Positions 40,501 to 49,870 of a stretch of 64,000 nt of DNA are shown piece by piece; the stretch's first letter is position 1, and every line of letters starts with the position of its first letter. Source of the DNA: Symbiodinium microadriaticum (lineage: Eukaryota > Sar > Dinophyceae > Suessiales > Symbiodiniaceae); contig LSRX01001107.1 of assembly GCA_001939145.1 (NCBI GenBank), positions 133,369 through 197,368 on the forward strand. The letters run 5' to 3'. The translations under genes were made by a program, and so were the position numbers. The notes beneath the pieces are model-generated. The model saw nothing but the letters and a program-made list of their open reading frames with translations. It made no database searches and was not told the origin of the DNA.

Positions 40501-43385
40501 TTCCGGTGGATGTCAGAAGGCCCAGAAGACTAGCAGGACCCGAAACCCTAAACCCCTAAACCCTAAACCCTAAGCCCTACTAAGCTATCGTGTGTGATCT
40601 GTCCGTCAGGGCTCTGAGCTCTCTTCCCTCCAGAGACCAACGTTGGAAATTCAGCTTCATTCTGCAAACCGTATACTAGAGTACACTATAGTATCGTATA
40701 GTATATAGTATATAGTATATAGTATATAGTATATAGTATATAGTATATAGTATATAGTATATAGTATATAGTATATNNNNNNNNNNNNNNNNNNNNNNNN
40801 NNNNNNNNNNNNNNNNNNNNNNNNNNNNNNNNNNNNNNNNNNNNNNNNNNNNNNNNNNNNNNNNNNNNNNNNNNNNNNNNNNNNNNNNNNNNNNNNNNNN
40901 NNNNNNNNNNNNNNNNNNNNNNNNNNNNNNNNNNNNNNNNNNNNNNNNNNNNNNNNNNNNNNNNNNNNNNNNNNNNNNNNNNNNNNNNNNNNNNNNNNNN
41001 NNNNNNNNNNNNNNNNNNNNNNNNNNNNNNNNNNNNNNNNNNNNNNNNNNNNNNNNNNNNNNNNNNNNNNNNNNNNNNNNNNNNNNNNNNNNNNNNNNNN
41101 NNNNNNNNNNNNNNNNNNNNNNNGCTGCCCCCCCGCCCCTCCCCCTGCTTGTGGGTGGTGGTTGTGCCCGCGGCCCGGCCCCTACTGCAGCAGCAGCGAC
41201 ATCAGCGGCATCATCATCATCATCATCATCATCATCAGTGGTTGGTACCCCCTCAAACCCGCTGTATTGCGGGGTTCTGTGCCTCCCCCCCCTGTGGTGT
41301 GGTGTAGCTGCCCCCCCGCCCCTCCCCCTGCTTGTGGGTGGTGGTTGTGCCCGCGGCCCGGCCCTACTGCAGCAGCAACGTCAATACCCTCAGGTGGGAA
41401 GTCTCCACTGTCACAAGGATCGGCTGTGTTTGACAGTTGATGGTTTTGGAGCCGCCATGTGGGAGAAGTGCGGCACGTACTCCCGAGCGGGGGGAGGGGG
41501 CCGTGCGGCACGTACCCTGAAGGGCAGCGGGGGAGATACCATTGGGGGGGGGGTCGGCGAACCCGGAACCGGGATCATATATAGGTCCTGCATGTGCGCT
41601 CCACGAGAGTGCCTGCACAAAGCCTTTGCCATCAGCCGACACTCCTTTCCAATGCTTTCCATCGGTGATCTGGGCGAAACGTGAGGTATCTGCAGAAGAC
41701 GAAGCAACAGACACCCATGTGGGGCCCCGACGAAGGATGCATTCTTCACTTTCTGAAGGACCTGACCAGCAACTCTCAAGAAGGGACAGAGACCTCCATT
41801 TTCAGATCCTGACAAGGAGCCTGTTCAACCGTCTTCCCGGTGAAGGGGTGCTTGCCAGAGAGGAGGAGGAAGGCGATGACTCCAACACTCCAAGTCTCAG
41901 CATCATGCCAATATGAGATGCCTGGTTGTTGACATGCTACTCAAGGGCTTAATGATTTCCGACAGCATACGCTGCATAGTAACATAGAGGTTGAAGTATA
42001 AAAGATCCCCTGAGCCCTAGGCGTCCACCTTCTCGTCATAGCGTCCAGAGAGCACCTGCAAAATGGCTCGACGGACGTTGCAGGGTAGAAGCTAATGCAA
42101 CCCTTCCCCCCCGCCCCCCCCCCCGGAGAAGCCATGCACCTCCGGTGCCACGTAGTTAGGAGTCCCCGCCTCGATTTGCGAACTGCTGCGGGCATCTCGT
42201 GCATTCGGCTGAGCGCTACGCCGCAACAGCCCCGCCTTGGTGCGGGCCGGCTCACCCGGTTTGAAGCGCCTTCAGCCGTGTTTTACTCCTTCTCTACTTG
42301 CAGCATGGTGTACACAATGGGGTGGCTCAAGGGTGCAGTCATCTCATCTTGAGCCCGCGCTTTGCCAGGCCGAAGTCGATCAGCTTCAGCGATGACTTGC
42401 CGATCTCGGCGGCACAAGGAACAAGGGAAAACGCGCGGAGGTCGCGAGCCGAATGCCTCCTCCTTGGTGGCGAGGAGGAAATTCTCTGGCTTCAGATCCT
42501 CACAGGTCAGCCAGGCAAAAAAGTGCTGGAAGGTTACAGCGGCGTTCGAGGACCGGGCGCGGTGCATGATGTTGTTCCTTGGAACCAAAATATGGTGACA
42601 CTTGGATCTTCTTCGCGTCTGCGCTGGGATCGGAGCATATGCAAGTAGTTGATGGCTCGGAGCATATCTCGCACACATCCTATTCGAGGCCAGGCCGATC
42701 CGTGTGGCTTCTCCGCTCAAGTGCCAGTGAAGAGGGCTCGCTTTTCCCCCACCTGCAGCTTGTCTTTCCGTGATGGACCCTTGGGCGGTGACTCTGTCTA
42801 TGAGCTCTCCTGCGTCGAAGCGCGTGTGACAGATTTCACCTCCGTTAAAGCAAATCCGTGGACCTCCTTCACAAAGCTCCAGCACAAGCTGCAGAAGCCG
42901 GTGATCCTGACGATTTGCCGCGGTGCTTGGCAAGCTTAAGAGTTTAAGATGATCTGCCTCGAAGCTTTCTTGGAATCGCACTATGTTGGGATGATCCTGC
43001 AAGGATACGCGACATCTTGAGTCAGGCACTATGCTATCACGGGGCCCTCTTCCCTGCTTCACGCCCCTGTCCAACAGGCGCATGATGTCGATCTCTTCTT
43101 TCAGTTTCTGTGGTTCCTCAACCTGGCCACATGGCTTGCAGGACTCCGTACTTCCCGTCTGTGGCGGCTAGGCTGAAAATCCCAACTCTTAGACTCGGCG
43201 TGCCCCTTTCTTCCGGATCGACTTGATCGCATAGACTCTTCCCGTCCGCTTGTCCCTGACGAATCTAATGTCTGGGAAGCCGGGGTCGATGCCGGAGTCA
43301 CGACAGGCCTTCCCCGCCGCACAGATCCGAACCCTCCTTCGCCGAGCTTGTGCTTCTCCAGCTCATAGAAATCCTCTCTATGCAC
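37542..43385 (-). CDS. Ca2+-dependent protein kinase (CDPK), split by the assembly gap
   Basis: The kinase half (43,385 to about 41,600) shows KLGEGGFGSV^DKRTGRVYAIKSIRKKG (Gly loop and catalytic Lys), VEEPQKLKEEIDIMRLL^DHPNIVRFQESF, LELCEGG, MLRAINYLH, NNIMHR^DLKPENFLLATKEE (catalytic loop), LKLIDFGLAKRG (DFG), AGTPNYVAPEV (activation segment), SGRYDEKVDAW, VIAFLLLSGKHPFTGKTVEQ and GKHWKGVSADGKGFVQAL. Carets mark introns. After the run of N (40,777-41,123), the regulatory half (39,193-37,967) has four EF-hands: MFMTMDRN with GDGTLTVVEVKDAL, DTDGSGVIDYTEFLAATLDK, FDLDNNGSIDMKELAQA, and DQDGKIDFDEFFQMI. This is the standard plant/alveolate CDPK layout: a Ser/Thr kinase directly activated by Ca2+. 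Four introns are placed to the base and are 60-81 bp. The 3' end is uncertain. Confidence 0.85.
37967..39193 (-). other. Calmodulin-like EF-hand domain of the CDPK
   Basis: Four EF-hand loops are read from separate exons: about 39,100/39,010 (loop split by an intron), 38,690, 38,530 and 38,000. The second and third loops are canonical (D-x-D-G-S-G-x-I-D and D-x-D-N-N-G-S-I-D). The first loop, with its start at MTMDRN, is assembled across an intron. Confidence 0.8.
39354..39391 (+). repeat. Dispersed repeat TACGGCAC...AAAAAGGACCC...GGGACCC, copy 2
   Basis: It matches 35,051-35,088. It lies just upstream of the EF-hand exons in an intron or spacer of the CDPK gene. Confidence 0.7.
39720..39793 (+). 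repeat. GA-rich tract followed by CA repeat
   Basis: AGAAAGAGAGAAAGAGAAAG-type sequence, then about eight CA units. Confidence 0.85.
39800..40536. other. Spacer or intron of the CDPK gene, no exon recognised
   Basis: A CTAC/CTGC tetranucleotide stretch lies at 40,074-40,121 (CCTACCTACCTACATACCTG). I see no kinase or EF-hand sequence here. Confidence 0.4.
40537..40578 (+). repeat. Interstitial telomere-type repeat (CCCTAAA)n, short
   Basis: About five units of CCC(G/T)AAA and CCCCTAAA. Confidence 0.85.
40687..40776 (+). repeat. Heptamer satellite (TATAGTA)n running into the assembly gap
   Basis: About twelve near-perfect 7-base units end exactly where the N run starts, so the array is probably longer than assembled. 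Confidence 0.95.
40777..41123. other. Assembly gap, 347 N
   Basis: Unresolved bases lie between the TATAGTA array and a 183-bp tandem duplication. The kinase and EF-hand parts of the CDPK lie on opposite sides. Confidence 1.
41124..41373 (+). repeat. 183-bp tandem duplication with (TCA)n inside
   Basis: The sequence starting GCTGCCCCCCCGCCCCTCCC at 41,124 recurs at 41,307 and matches for about 67 bases with one deletion. Between the two lies a TCA microsatellite (41,207-41,238). The duplication directly borders the gap. Confidence 0.85.
42499..42558 (-). other. 60-bp GC-AG intron inside the kinase catalytic loop
   Basis: Exon ...CACCGC, then intron GCCCGG...TGTGAG, then GATCTG... joins HR to DLKPEN in frame. 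The dinucleotides are GC and AG, and the first base after the intron is G, as is common in dinoflagellates. Confidence 0.8.
42997..43071 (-). other. 75-bp GA-AG intron in the CDPK gene
   Basis: Exon ...CTGTTG, then intron GACAGGGG...CTTGCAG, then GATCATCCC joins LL to DHPNIV in frame. A GA donor is non-canonical. A one-base shift of both borders would give an AC donor, so the exact border is slightly ambiguous. Confidence 0.7.
43123..43203 (-). other. 81-bp GC-AG intron in the CDPK gene
   Basis: Exon ...AAAGGG, then intron GCACGCC...GGCCAG, then GTTGAGGAA restores IRKKG-VEEPQKLKEE in frame. Confidence 0.75.
43256..43320 (-). other. 65-bp GC-AG intron in the CDPK gene
   Basis: Exon ...GGATCTGT, then intron GCGGCGG...GTCAG, then GGACAAGCGG restores GFGSV-DKRTGRVYAIK, linking the glycine loop to the catalytic Lys in frame. 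Without it, the Lys lies in another frame. Confidence 0.8.
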
Positions 43386-43429
43386 GACAAAGGCAGCATG
43401 GAGGAAAAGCCATGACTCTCATTGGAGCG

Positions 43430-44142
43430 TGCGAAAGCCGCGGCCTCTATGCGGCCGGTGTTTGTAGCAGCGAAGTTCCCCAGAGCAAAGCCGCCATCTT
43501 TGACCTTTCGGCACTGCTTTTCAGCTGCGTCAGAACAAGCGATGACCCCAGCGCCTGTAGATTTGCTCGTTTCTGCAACTGTGCGCCTGAATAAGCCTTA
43601 GCTGTAGCTCAACAAAGACGCTGCCAGTCGCTCCAGTGAGGAATCAGTGAGGAATTCTGAAGCAGCTCAGGCGTCAGCTGATGGATCACCATCAGCAAAG
43701 TCGTTCGCGGCCTTCGCAGTGGCTTCTGCACGACTCCAGAGACAGCGCACGGCACACATGAGTTGCCTGATGGCTGTTCCTGCGCTCTTGTTGCACTGGC
43801 TGGTGTGGAATCTGTGCAGGATTCGCAGCCTGGGCCGTCCGAAGTGTGCAGACGCGTGACTCCTCTGGACATGCGAGCATATAAGGCTTTTCGGAATGAC
43901 TTGACTTCCTGGGTTCGGTGCTTCAGTTCACATTCACACTTTGGACGAACACATGGCAAGCCACAGGAACACGTAAGCCAGAGCCGCAGATAGCAGCTGG
44001 CAGTGCGACTGGACTTTGCTATGGACTTCAGTAAGTCGGTTCTATGTAGTGGCAGGCATAGTAAAATATGGACAAAGAAAGACCCTAGCTTTGAGCATCT
44101 TGAGAAGATGGCCGATTCGGTGGATTCAAACAGTATTAGCAA
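43430..44142 (-). CDS. Exon-like segments upstream of the CDPK kinase domain
   Basis: Minus-strand frames read RRPRTTLLMVIHQLTPELLQ (about 43,680) and LQALGSSLVLTQLKSSAESS (about 43,530). They could be N-terminal exons of the CDPK or the end of another gene; the first ends in a stop at 43,609, which favours a separate gene or a mis-set frame. Confidence 0.3.
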
Positions 44143-44322
44143 TAGTCATAGTAATAGTCATAGTAATAGCGTTAGCAGTAGTACTAGTCAAAGTATTAGT
44201 AATAATCATAGTAATCGTATTAGTTCTAGTAATAGTAACAATAATTTTAAAACTAGTAAGAAAAGTATTGACAATTGTCATAGTAATTATTGTAGTAGTA
44301 TTAGCAATCGTCACAGTAAGAG
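44130..44322 (+). repeat. Imperfect trinucleotide/hexamer tract (AGT AAT, CAT AGT)
   Basis: About 190 bases are built of AATAGT, CATAGT and AGTAGT units. In one plus frame it translates as Ser/Asn/His runs, in another as Val/Ile runs. It is a microsatellite, not a gene. Confidence 0.85.
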
Positions 44323-44329
44323 GCTTAAA

Positions 44330-46050
44330 TTGCCAGTACAGGCCAGGTCTTGGACGATGGTTCGGCGGATTTGCTTGTGCTGGGTGTCCTTAGCGGGTGT
44401 CCCCCTGCGAGGCTTCATGATCATTGATTCTTCAGTAGCAGAACATTAAAACACGAAGCCATGCTCTGGGCACCATCACCTCTGGCTTCTCGCAGCAGTG
44501 GTGGCACGCGCCACCCATCCTGGCAACATTGGCGTCTCTGCTGCACTTAAGTCGAAAACCATATGCAAGTCAGCACAGGTCATCGCATGTGGGCACCACT
44601 TCCCGCGAGAAGCAGAAGAGACTCGCACAAACAGCAAGATACAGGCCCTCAAAACCAGCAGGCGCGCCAGTTTGTCGTGCATGCGGCTCTACCTACATGG
44701 AACTATTCTAGTAACATTGGGAGCAGCGTAGCAGCATTGCAACTATGGCAGAGGCTATGCCTTCATGTTATACTGAAAGCTAAGGTATGGCTTCGTATAC
44801 TGCGCTTCAGACAAGAGCATGCCAAGGTGATGTTCGCAGGCTCAATCTGCGCAGACATTAGTTGCCTTCCGAGACAGAATATGCTGCGAAAGGTTGCGAA
44901 TTTCAGCGTGCAAGCTGTTATGCAGACCCACTGAGACAGACCGGACATGTGCAGGAGCACCAAACAAAACCTGGGCCGCTACGTGGTCCGTCCGAGACGC
45001 ATGCTGTCCAGAAAGGAGAACCGTGCACAATTTGCATCAAGGTGAAGGGGCCTTCAGGAACACACCAGGAAGATTGATGAAAAAATGATCGCGAAAATCG
45101 CGACATGCAGGACCTTACCTATGCAGAAGCGCAAGGATACAGAAGGTGATGAAGACGCTGTGAAGGAATCAATGGAACGCTTCGCCATCCACTTGCTTGC
45201 GCGAAGCCGGTGCTCGCAGGAAGCAAAGTGAATGACTGGGGAGTGATGGTTTCCTGGCACCTAGCGGAACACACCTGGCACACGTTGGAGCTGCAGCCCT
45301 CTTTCGGTCTATCGGCTGCAGACTCGACCGCTGGAGCGGAGCATTGTCTTAGTCCACTTACTAACGGGCGTTTATGATTTGCTTCTGCCGTCATCGCGTT
45401 GTGACAACTTGTGCCGCTCGTCCATCCGTCGCAGCAGAACCTATTCGCCCAGGTCCTACACTCCTCATGTCTATTTATCCCTTTCCAGGTTTGAAACCTG
45501 TTATATGGTCGAACGAGAATGCGAAGCACGTCCCTCATGGTGTCAGGGATAGTAGAGAGGATAAACTGCGCAAACCGGTAGCATCTGTTTGGCTTTTCCT
45601 TGGCTTCAGAGCCCCTTTCCAAAGCTAAAGCTGTTGGAGGAGGGATCTCTCGATGTGGATGCCAGCTTGTGAGACAGTGCTTTGAGTGCCTTTCGCACTT
45701 TTTGCCTGCACGAAGTGGCATCCTGCTGGACTGTTGCTAAGGCTGATCGGTCTCTGTGTCTTGCAGTAGTAGGAGGCTTCTTTGTGTCGCAATAATGATG
45801 ATTATGCACAGGAGTGAAACAGAAGCTGGCTCGGGACTCGGGTTAGTGTCCTTGGCCACGAAACCTTAGGAGCGACAAAGGTTTCATTCCACACTCACAT
45901 CTGGAGCTGCTACCCAGGGCGGGGCAGCTTCATGGGATCTTCGTAGATGGGAACATCATCATCGTACGAATTAACCTGCAGCCGAAGAATCCAACAAAGA
46001 TCAGACGGTCGCACAGCCTTGCCCCATCTCTATGCAAGCGGCATGCCTAG
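44330..46050. other. No recognised gene
   Basis: Many overlapping short frames occur on both strands. The longest, on the minus strand at 45,119-45,721, is Cys/Arg/Ser-rich without a domain. A short minus exon near 45,910-45,980 reads VNSYDDDVPIYEDPMKLPRP before a stop and may be the C-terminus of a gene upstream. Confidence 0.3.
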
Positions 46051-46054
46051 GAGA

Positions 46055-46927
46055 CTACAATGCAGGACACCCGAACACGCAACAAGAACCGAGATGACAT
46101 CGAGCCTGCAGAAATCCTGAGTCGTAACCCATCACGTTCTTTGGCGTCGACATGCTCATGCACAAACCTCGGAAGTCAGGACAACTGCAATTGACTACCC
46201 GAAGGGAGCCGGGAGTAGAAACCAAACTCAATGAGACTGTCACTTCTGACACAACATAAGACGATGCCGACGGCGACGAGCACGAGCATTCCCAGCCTCG
46301 CACGTGCCCATGGCTGACATGGTGCAGACTTCATGGCAAACCTTGTTTGCTCCCACTCAGGCTCCCACCCAATGTACCACAGTAGCTGCTGCCCCTGGCA
46401 TGGACCAGGGACAACTGTCAGAAGTCAAGTATCTTCCGGGCCGGCGATTGAATTGCCATGCCTTGCCGGGCAGCGAGCTCTGCAAAGGAGCAGGAGTTGT
46501 CACCGATGCCTCGTAAACCTGGGTGACAGCTCCAAACCAAAGGGCCAGCGCCTGCCCTCAAGAGCCCGGGGGGCTGACGGAGGCAGCACCGATGCTAATT
46601 TGCCCTGTAATGGCGTCGGAATTTGCCCCTGCCGGGAATTGCGAGTCCGTCTCGCCTCACACAGCTGTCTCCGAACACGTGCCTAGGGCATCCTCTACCT
46701 GGCAAAGGTCAGCTCCGACAGAGCTTTCAGCGGCAACCGACAAACCCAACAAACTTGCAGAAGCAGCCCTCTTCCGGATTTCGGACTCAAACAGAGATCC
46801 GCCCAGAGTGGATTCTGCAATGAACGCCTTGGGGAGAAGCAGGCGAGTTGAGATGAGAACCGTACGGGCAAAGCCACTTACACACACACGTCAACAACGA
46901 GTGGCCATGCTAGGAGTTGGCAGGTGA
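46055..46927 (-). CDS. Exon-like segments of unknown function
   Basis: Minus frames give WQFNRRPGRYLTSDSCPWSM (about 46,400) and FPAGANSDAITGQISIGAAS (about 46,600), protein-like but without a recognised family. A C-terminal exon (VNSYDDDVPIYEDPMKLPRP, about 45,950) may belong with them. Confidence 0.25.
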
Positions 46928-47105
46928 AGCTGTCCGTGAACCAACGTGGCCTTGCCTCAAGCAGTCCACAGAACATCTTCTGCTACTTGTAGGACATCAG
47001 GCAACAGCAAAAGTATGAATATTGATGCAATTGATGCATGCTGTCATCTTTGTTGTCATCTGTCGTGCGCCCATCTAACCACACCCACGACTGGCTCGCT
47101 GCCCA

Positions 47106-48112
47106 TCATGGCTTCCAGGTGCCCTTCTTGGGTTCAAAGGTGCGTAAGCTTAAGGTCGGGATGCTCCAGCCTGTCTTAGGCGGCCGTGTGCCTGTGTCCT
47201 TGTGAAAGGCCATCAAAAGGCCATCTTTGTCACTGAACCACCAGCCACATAGCTCAGGATCATCCGGCTTCTTCCAATAGTGGATACAGTGCTGCCCACG
47301 CTCCTTACGGAAGCTGGGGCGCCCGTAGAGCTGCCCAACGGCTCTGTAGCTGCCAGCAAGGCTCAGCCGCTTCGGATCGCTGCAACAAACGCAGAGTACT
47401 GGAACTGGCTGGCTGCCGCGAGTGTCATCCGTCGATGGCTTTGTGGAGGCCGGCGACTCGTGCATGATCATCTTTCCAGCAGCTCTCATGGAAGCATAGA
47501 TCGCCTCGATTTTGCTGTTCATTATGAGCTTTGTCTCCTCTGGCCGCCCTCGTGGTCCCTCCACTCGGCTTGCCTTCTTGGAGTCGTCACTATCACTTCT
47601 GACCCGTCTGGGCATATCCTGCGCGTCATCAGAATCTTTCTGAGAGATGACCTTCAAGCGAAAGGAGGCACCACCCACTGCAGGGTTGACTTGCTCCAGT
47701 TGCGCCTCTGTCAAGTGGGAATTGATGTTATTCAGCAGAGACCTTCCTCCCGCTTTTGCAGAGAGCGTCGCGACGCGTGATGCCATCTGCATGTTAGGGG
47801 TCAGGATCTGCACGTGCACGAGTGTGCTACCAGGCGAGAGCGTGACACGAACTGCCTCGAGTTCCGCGCCTGCCGTACAGCCTTCACCACTTTGCTGTGA
47901 CTCTGCAAAGAGGACGTCGCGGTGCCAAAACCCATCCTAATCGATCCTGTCGTCGGCATGAAGTCGAAGACCGTCACCGGCACCTCCGACCTTGCCGGTG
48001 CCGATGGCGCGGGCTTGGGCAGCCGCTCTCCTCGTCGGCTAGGACGGCCAGGATTGCACAGCCAAGCACACAGGCACCCGAACGATGGCATCATGGCGCT
48101 GGGTCCAGTCAC
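47106..48112 (-). CDS. Conserved-looking protein of unknown function, at least two exons
   Basis: The upstream exon (48,112 to about 47,870) carries ARSEVPVTVFDFMPTTGSIR and SLQSHSKVVKAVRQAR. The downstream exon (47,819-47,106) begins QILTPNMQMASRVATLSAKA and LLNNINSHLTEAQLEQVNPA, has a charged linker (DDAQDMPRRVRSDSDDSKKA), and ends in a compact domain: SYRAVGQLYGRPSFRKER, CIHYWKKPDDPELCGWWFSD and PPKTGWSIP. That aromatic YW...GWWF...GW pattern resembles a short domain I associate with dinoflagellate proteins, but I cannot name its function. The exon border near 47,830-47,880 requires a frame change. Confidence 0.5.
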
Positions 48113-48665
48113 TGACTGGTGGCAGCTTCTTTGTTGGACCCCAAGGTGGCAGCTTGTTGTCGCCCTACGGAACTTAAGGATGCAGTGTAGAAACTCTTTT
48201 GGTTTAGGTTCACCCGGAGCTGTGAGCCGGGAGCAATACAGGGATCTGGTTGCAGCTGCTACTGCTACAACAGGTTCTGTGAGGTTGAAGGTGCATGTCG
48301 TGCCCCATACTGATGCCTGACTTTCAAAAACCCATTGCCCAACCTGGTTTCACAAGTGGCCATTGACTCGGCATCCACTCGTTTCGCATGGTGCCTGGCC
48401 CGCGGCACCAGGCATTCTCACTTCTCTACTGCCAGAATTTTCGCAGGACACCGCAGGAGCAGGCCCCGTCCTGGATTCAGGTCCACCACTCCGACTCTGC
48501 CCGCGGCGTTGCTGATCGCGTCATCCCTTCCACGTCTTCTTCTGCTCTCGGGCTTTCCATCGCTCTTCAAATGGGCTCAGGTGTGACAAGGTGAGACCCC
48601 GACCGGAGCCCCAAGGATGAAGTGATGCTTTCACCCAGCGTGGAAGGAAGGGTCTTCATGTCCTT
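48113..48665. other. No recognised gene
   Basis: Short plus-strand frames overlap without domains. Confidence 0.35.
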
Positions 48666-48669
48666 CCAA

Positions 48670-48765
48670 AGCCAAAATATTAGTATTACTATTGCTATTA
48701 TTACAAAAAATAGTATGATTATTCTTCTTATTCTTATTATTGCTAGCATCATTATTGTTATTTAG
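48670..48765 (+). repeat. AT-rich trinucleotide tract (ATT, TAT, CTT)
   Basis: TATTACTATTGCTATTATTA-type sequence, similar in style to 51,293-51,375 and 60,935-61,055. Confidence 0.75.
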
Positions 48766-48879
48766 GACTTGCTGGGCTTTCTGGCGGGACGACCTGTCCT
48801 GCGGGGTGAAGGCAGTGTAATTCAGGAAATCCACGAGAATGTTCAGCTGGCCGAGGTTCTGCCTGAGAGATCAGTCTGC

Positions 48880-48990
48880 TGGGCTCTTGTTAACGGTTTT
48901 TATTCAAGTTACCATATAAAGAGACCATATTATTTATCATTACAAGTCCCCATTATGGTAACTTGAATAAAACCCCTTAAGAACGCGGTC
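48880..48990. mobile_element. MITE-like foldback element, copy 2
   Basis: The inverted arms are TTAACGGTTTTTATTCAAGT then TACCATA on the left, and the reverse complement TTAAGGGGTTTTATTCAAGT then TACCATA on the right. They are nearly identical over 27 bases, with about 35 bases between them (AAAGAGACCATATTATTTAT...). It shares end and core sequence with 34,056-34,161. No coding capacity. Confidence 0.8.
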
Positions 48991-48999
48991 AAAGCCTGA

Positions 49000-49870
49000 C
49001 AGGATGTGACAAGGCTTGGCTTCGCCCAAGGTCGACGCCCTGCTGAAAGTGTCACGAGAGCCTCCAGAATTCGGAAATGAGAGGCAGGCAGCGGGCTCTC
49101 TTCCTCTCCGTAACCAAGAGCGGAGCCAAAAGTAGACATCCTGCTATTCTCATCACGTGGACCTGACTTCAGTACTCGCAACTTCTGAAACCAGCGGCTG
49201 GCGACTTGCCTTCCGCAGAGCCTGTGCGCCCTGCTGCCTGCTACTACCAGCTTGCGGGTGCTGTTGACCCTCGAGAGCCCAAGGCCACGGTAGATTCAGG
49301 CGCCTCGTAGCCAGAAAGCAAGGAGCTTCAACCCAACAAGCGGTGCATAAAGGTCGTGCTGGCCGCGACTTTTTGTTTCTGCCAAGCTCCCTACCTGCTA
49401 TGAGACCATGAAGCGTCGGCGCCAAAAAATCACAGGGCAGCTGTGCGCAAGAGAGCTATCCACAATCATCACATCATGGAATCCTGGCACAAGCTGAACC
49501 CTGGGACCTTGGGATTGCTTTTCTTGCTTGGCTGCCCTTCCTCTGCCATGGCAGTCTAGCGTGCTCGAGATGGCACGGGTGAAACTGAGTGAGGCCCATT
49601 CGTCCGAGGGTTCTTCGGGTTTCACGTCTGGAGTCTGGAACAAGTCGGCTGAAGCGATTCTGATGCCACGTCCTTTTCTATCGGTGCCTGGAGGCTCACC
49701 CATCATGCATCGAACTACGGCCAGCTAGAGGCCAGCTGCATTGCAATGATTGCAGAAACCTCTATAATCCTGATTCGGAACTTGGAATTCTACAGATGCA
49801 GAATCAAAGAGCAGCTGGCCCAACAGCGAGCACTTTGGCTCGCAGTGCCCTGCACATCCCGACCACCGAC
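49000..49870. other. No recognised gene
   Basis: Minus frames at 49,181-48,930, 49,425-49,153 and 49,706-49,398 are short. They could be 3' exons of the long-exon gene just to the right, but that gene has a stop at 49,871. Confidence 0.3.

Noticed and set aside
44003-44449. Ser/Asn/His-rich plus ORF
   Set aside because: Translation of the AATAGT/CATAGT repeat; no flanking domain.
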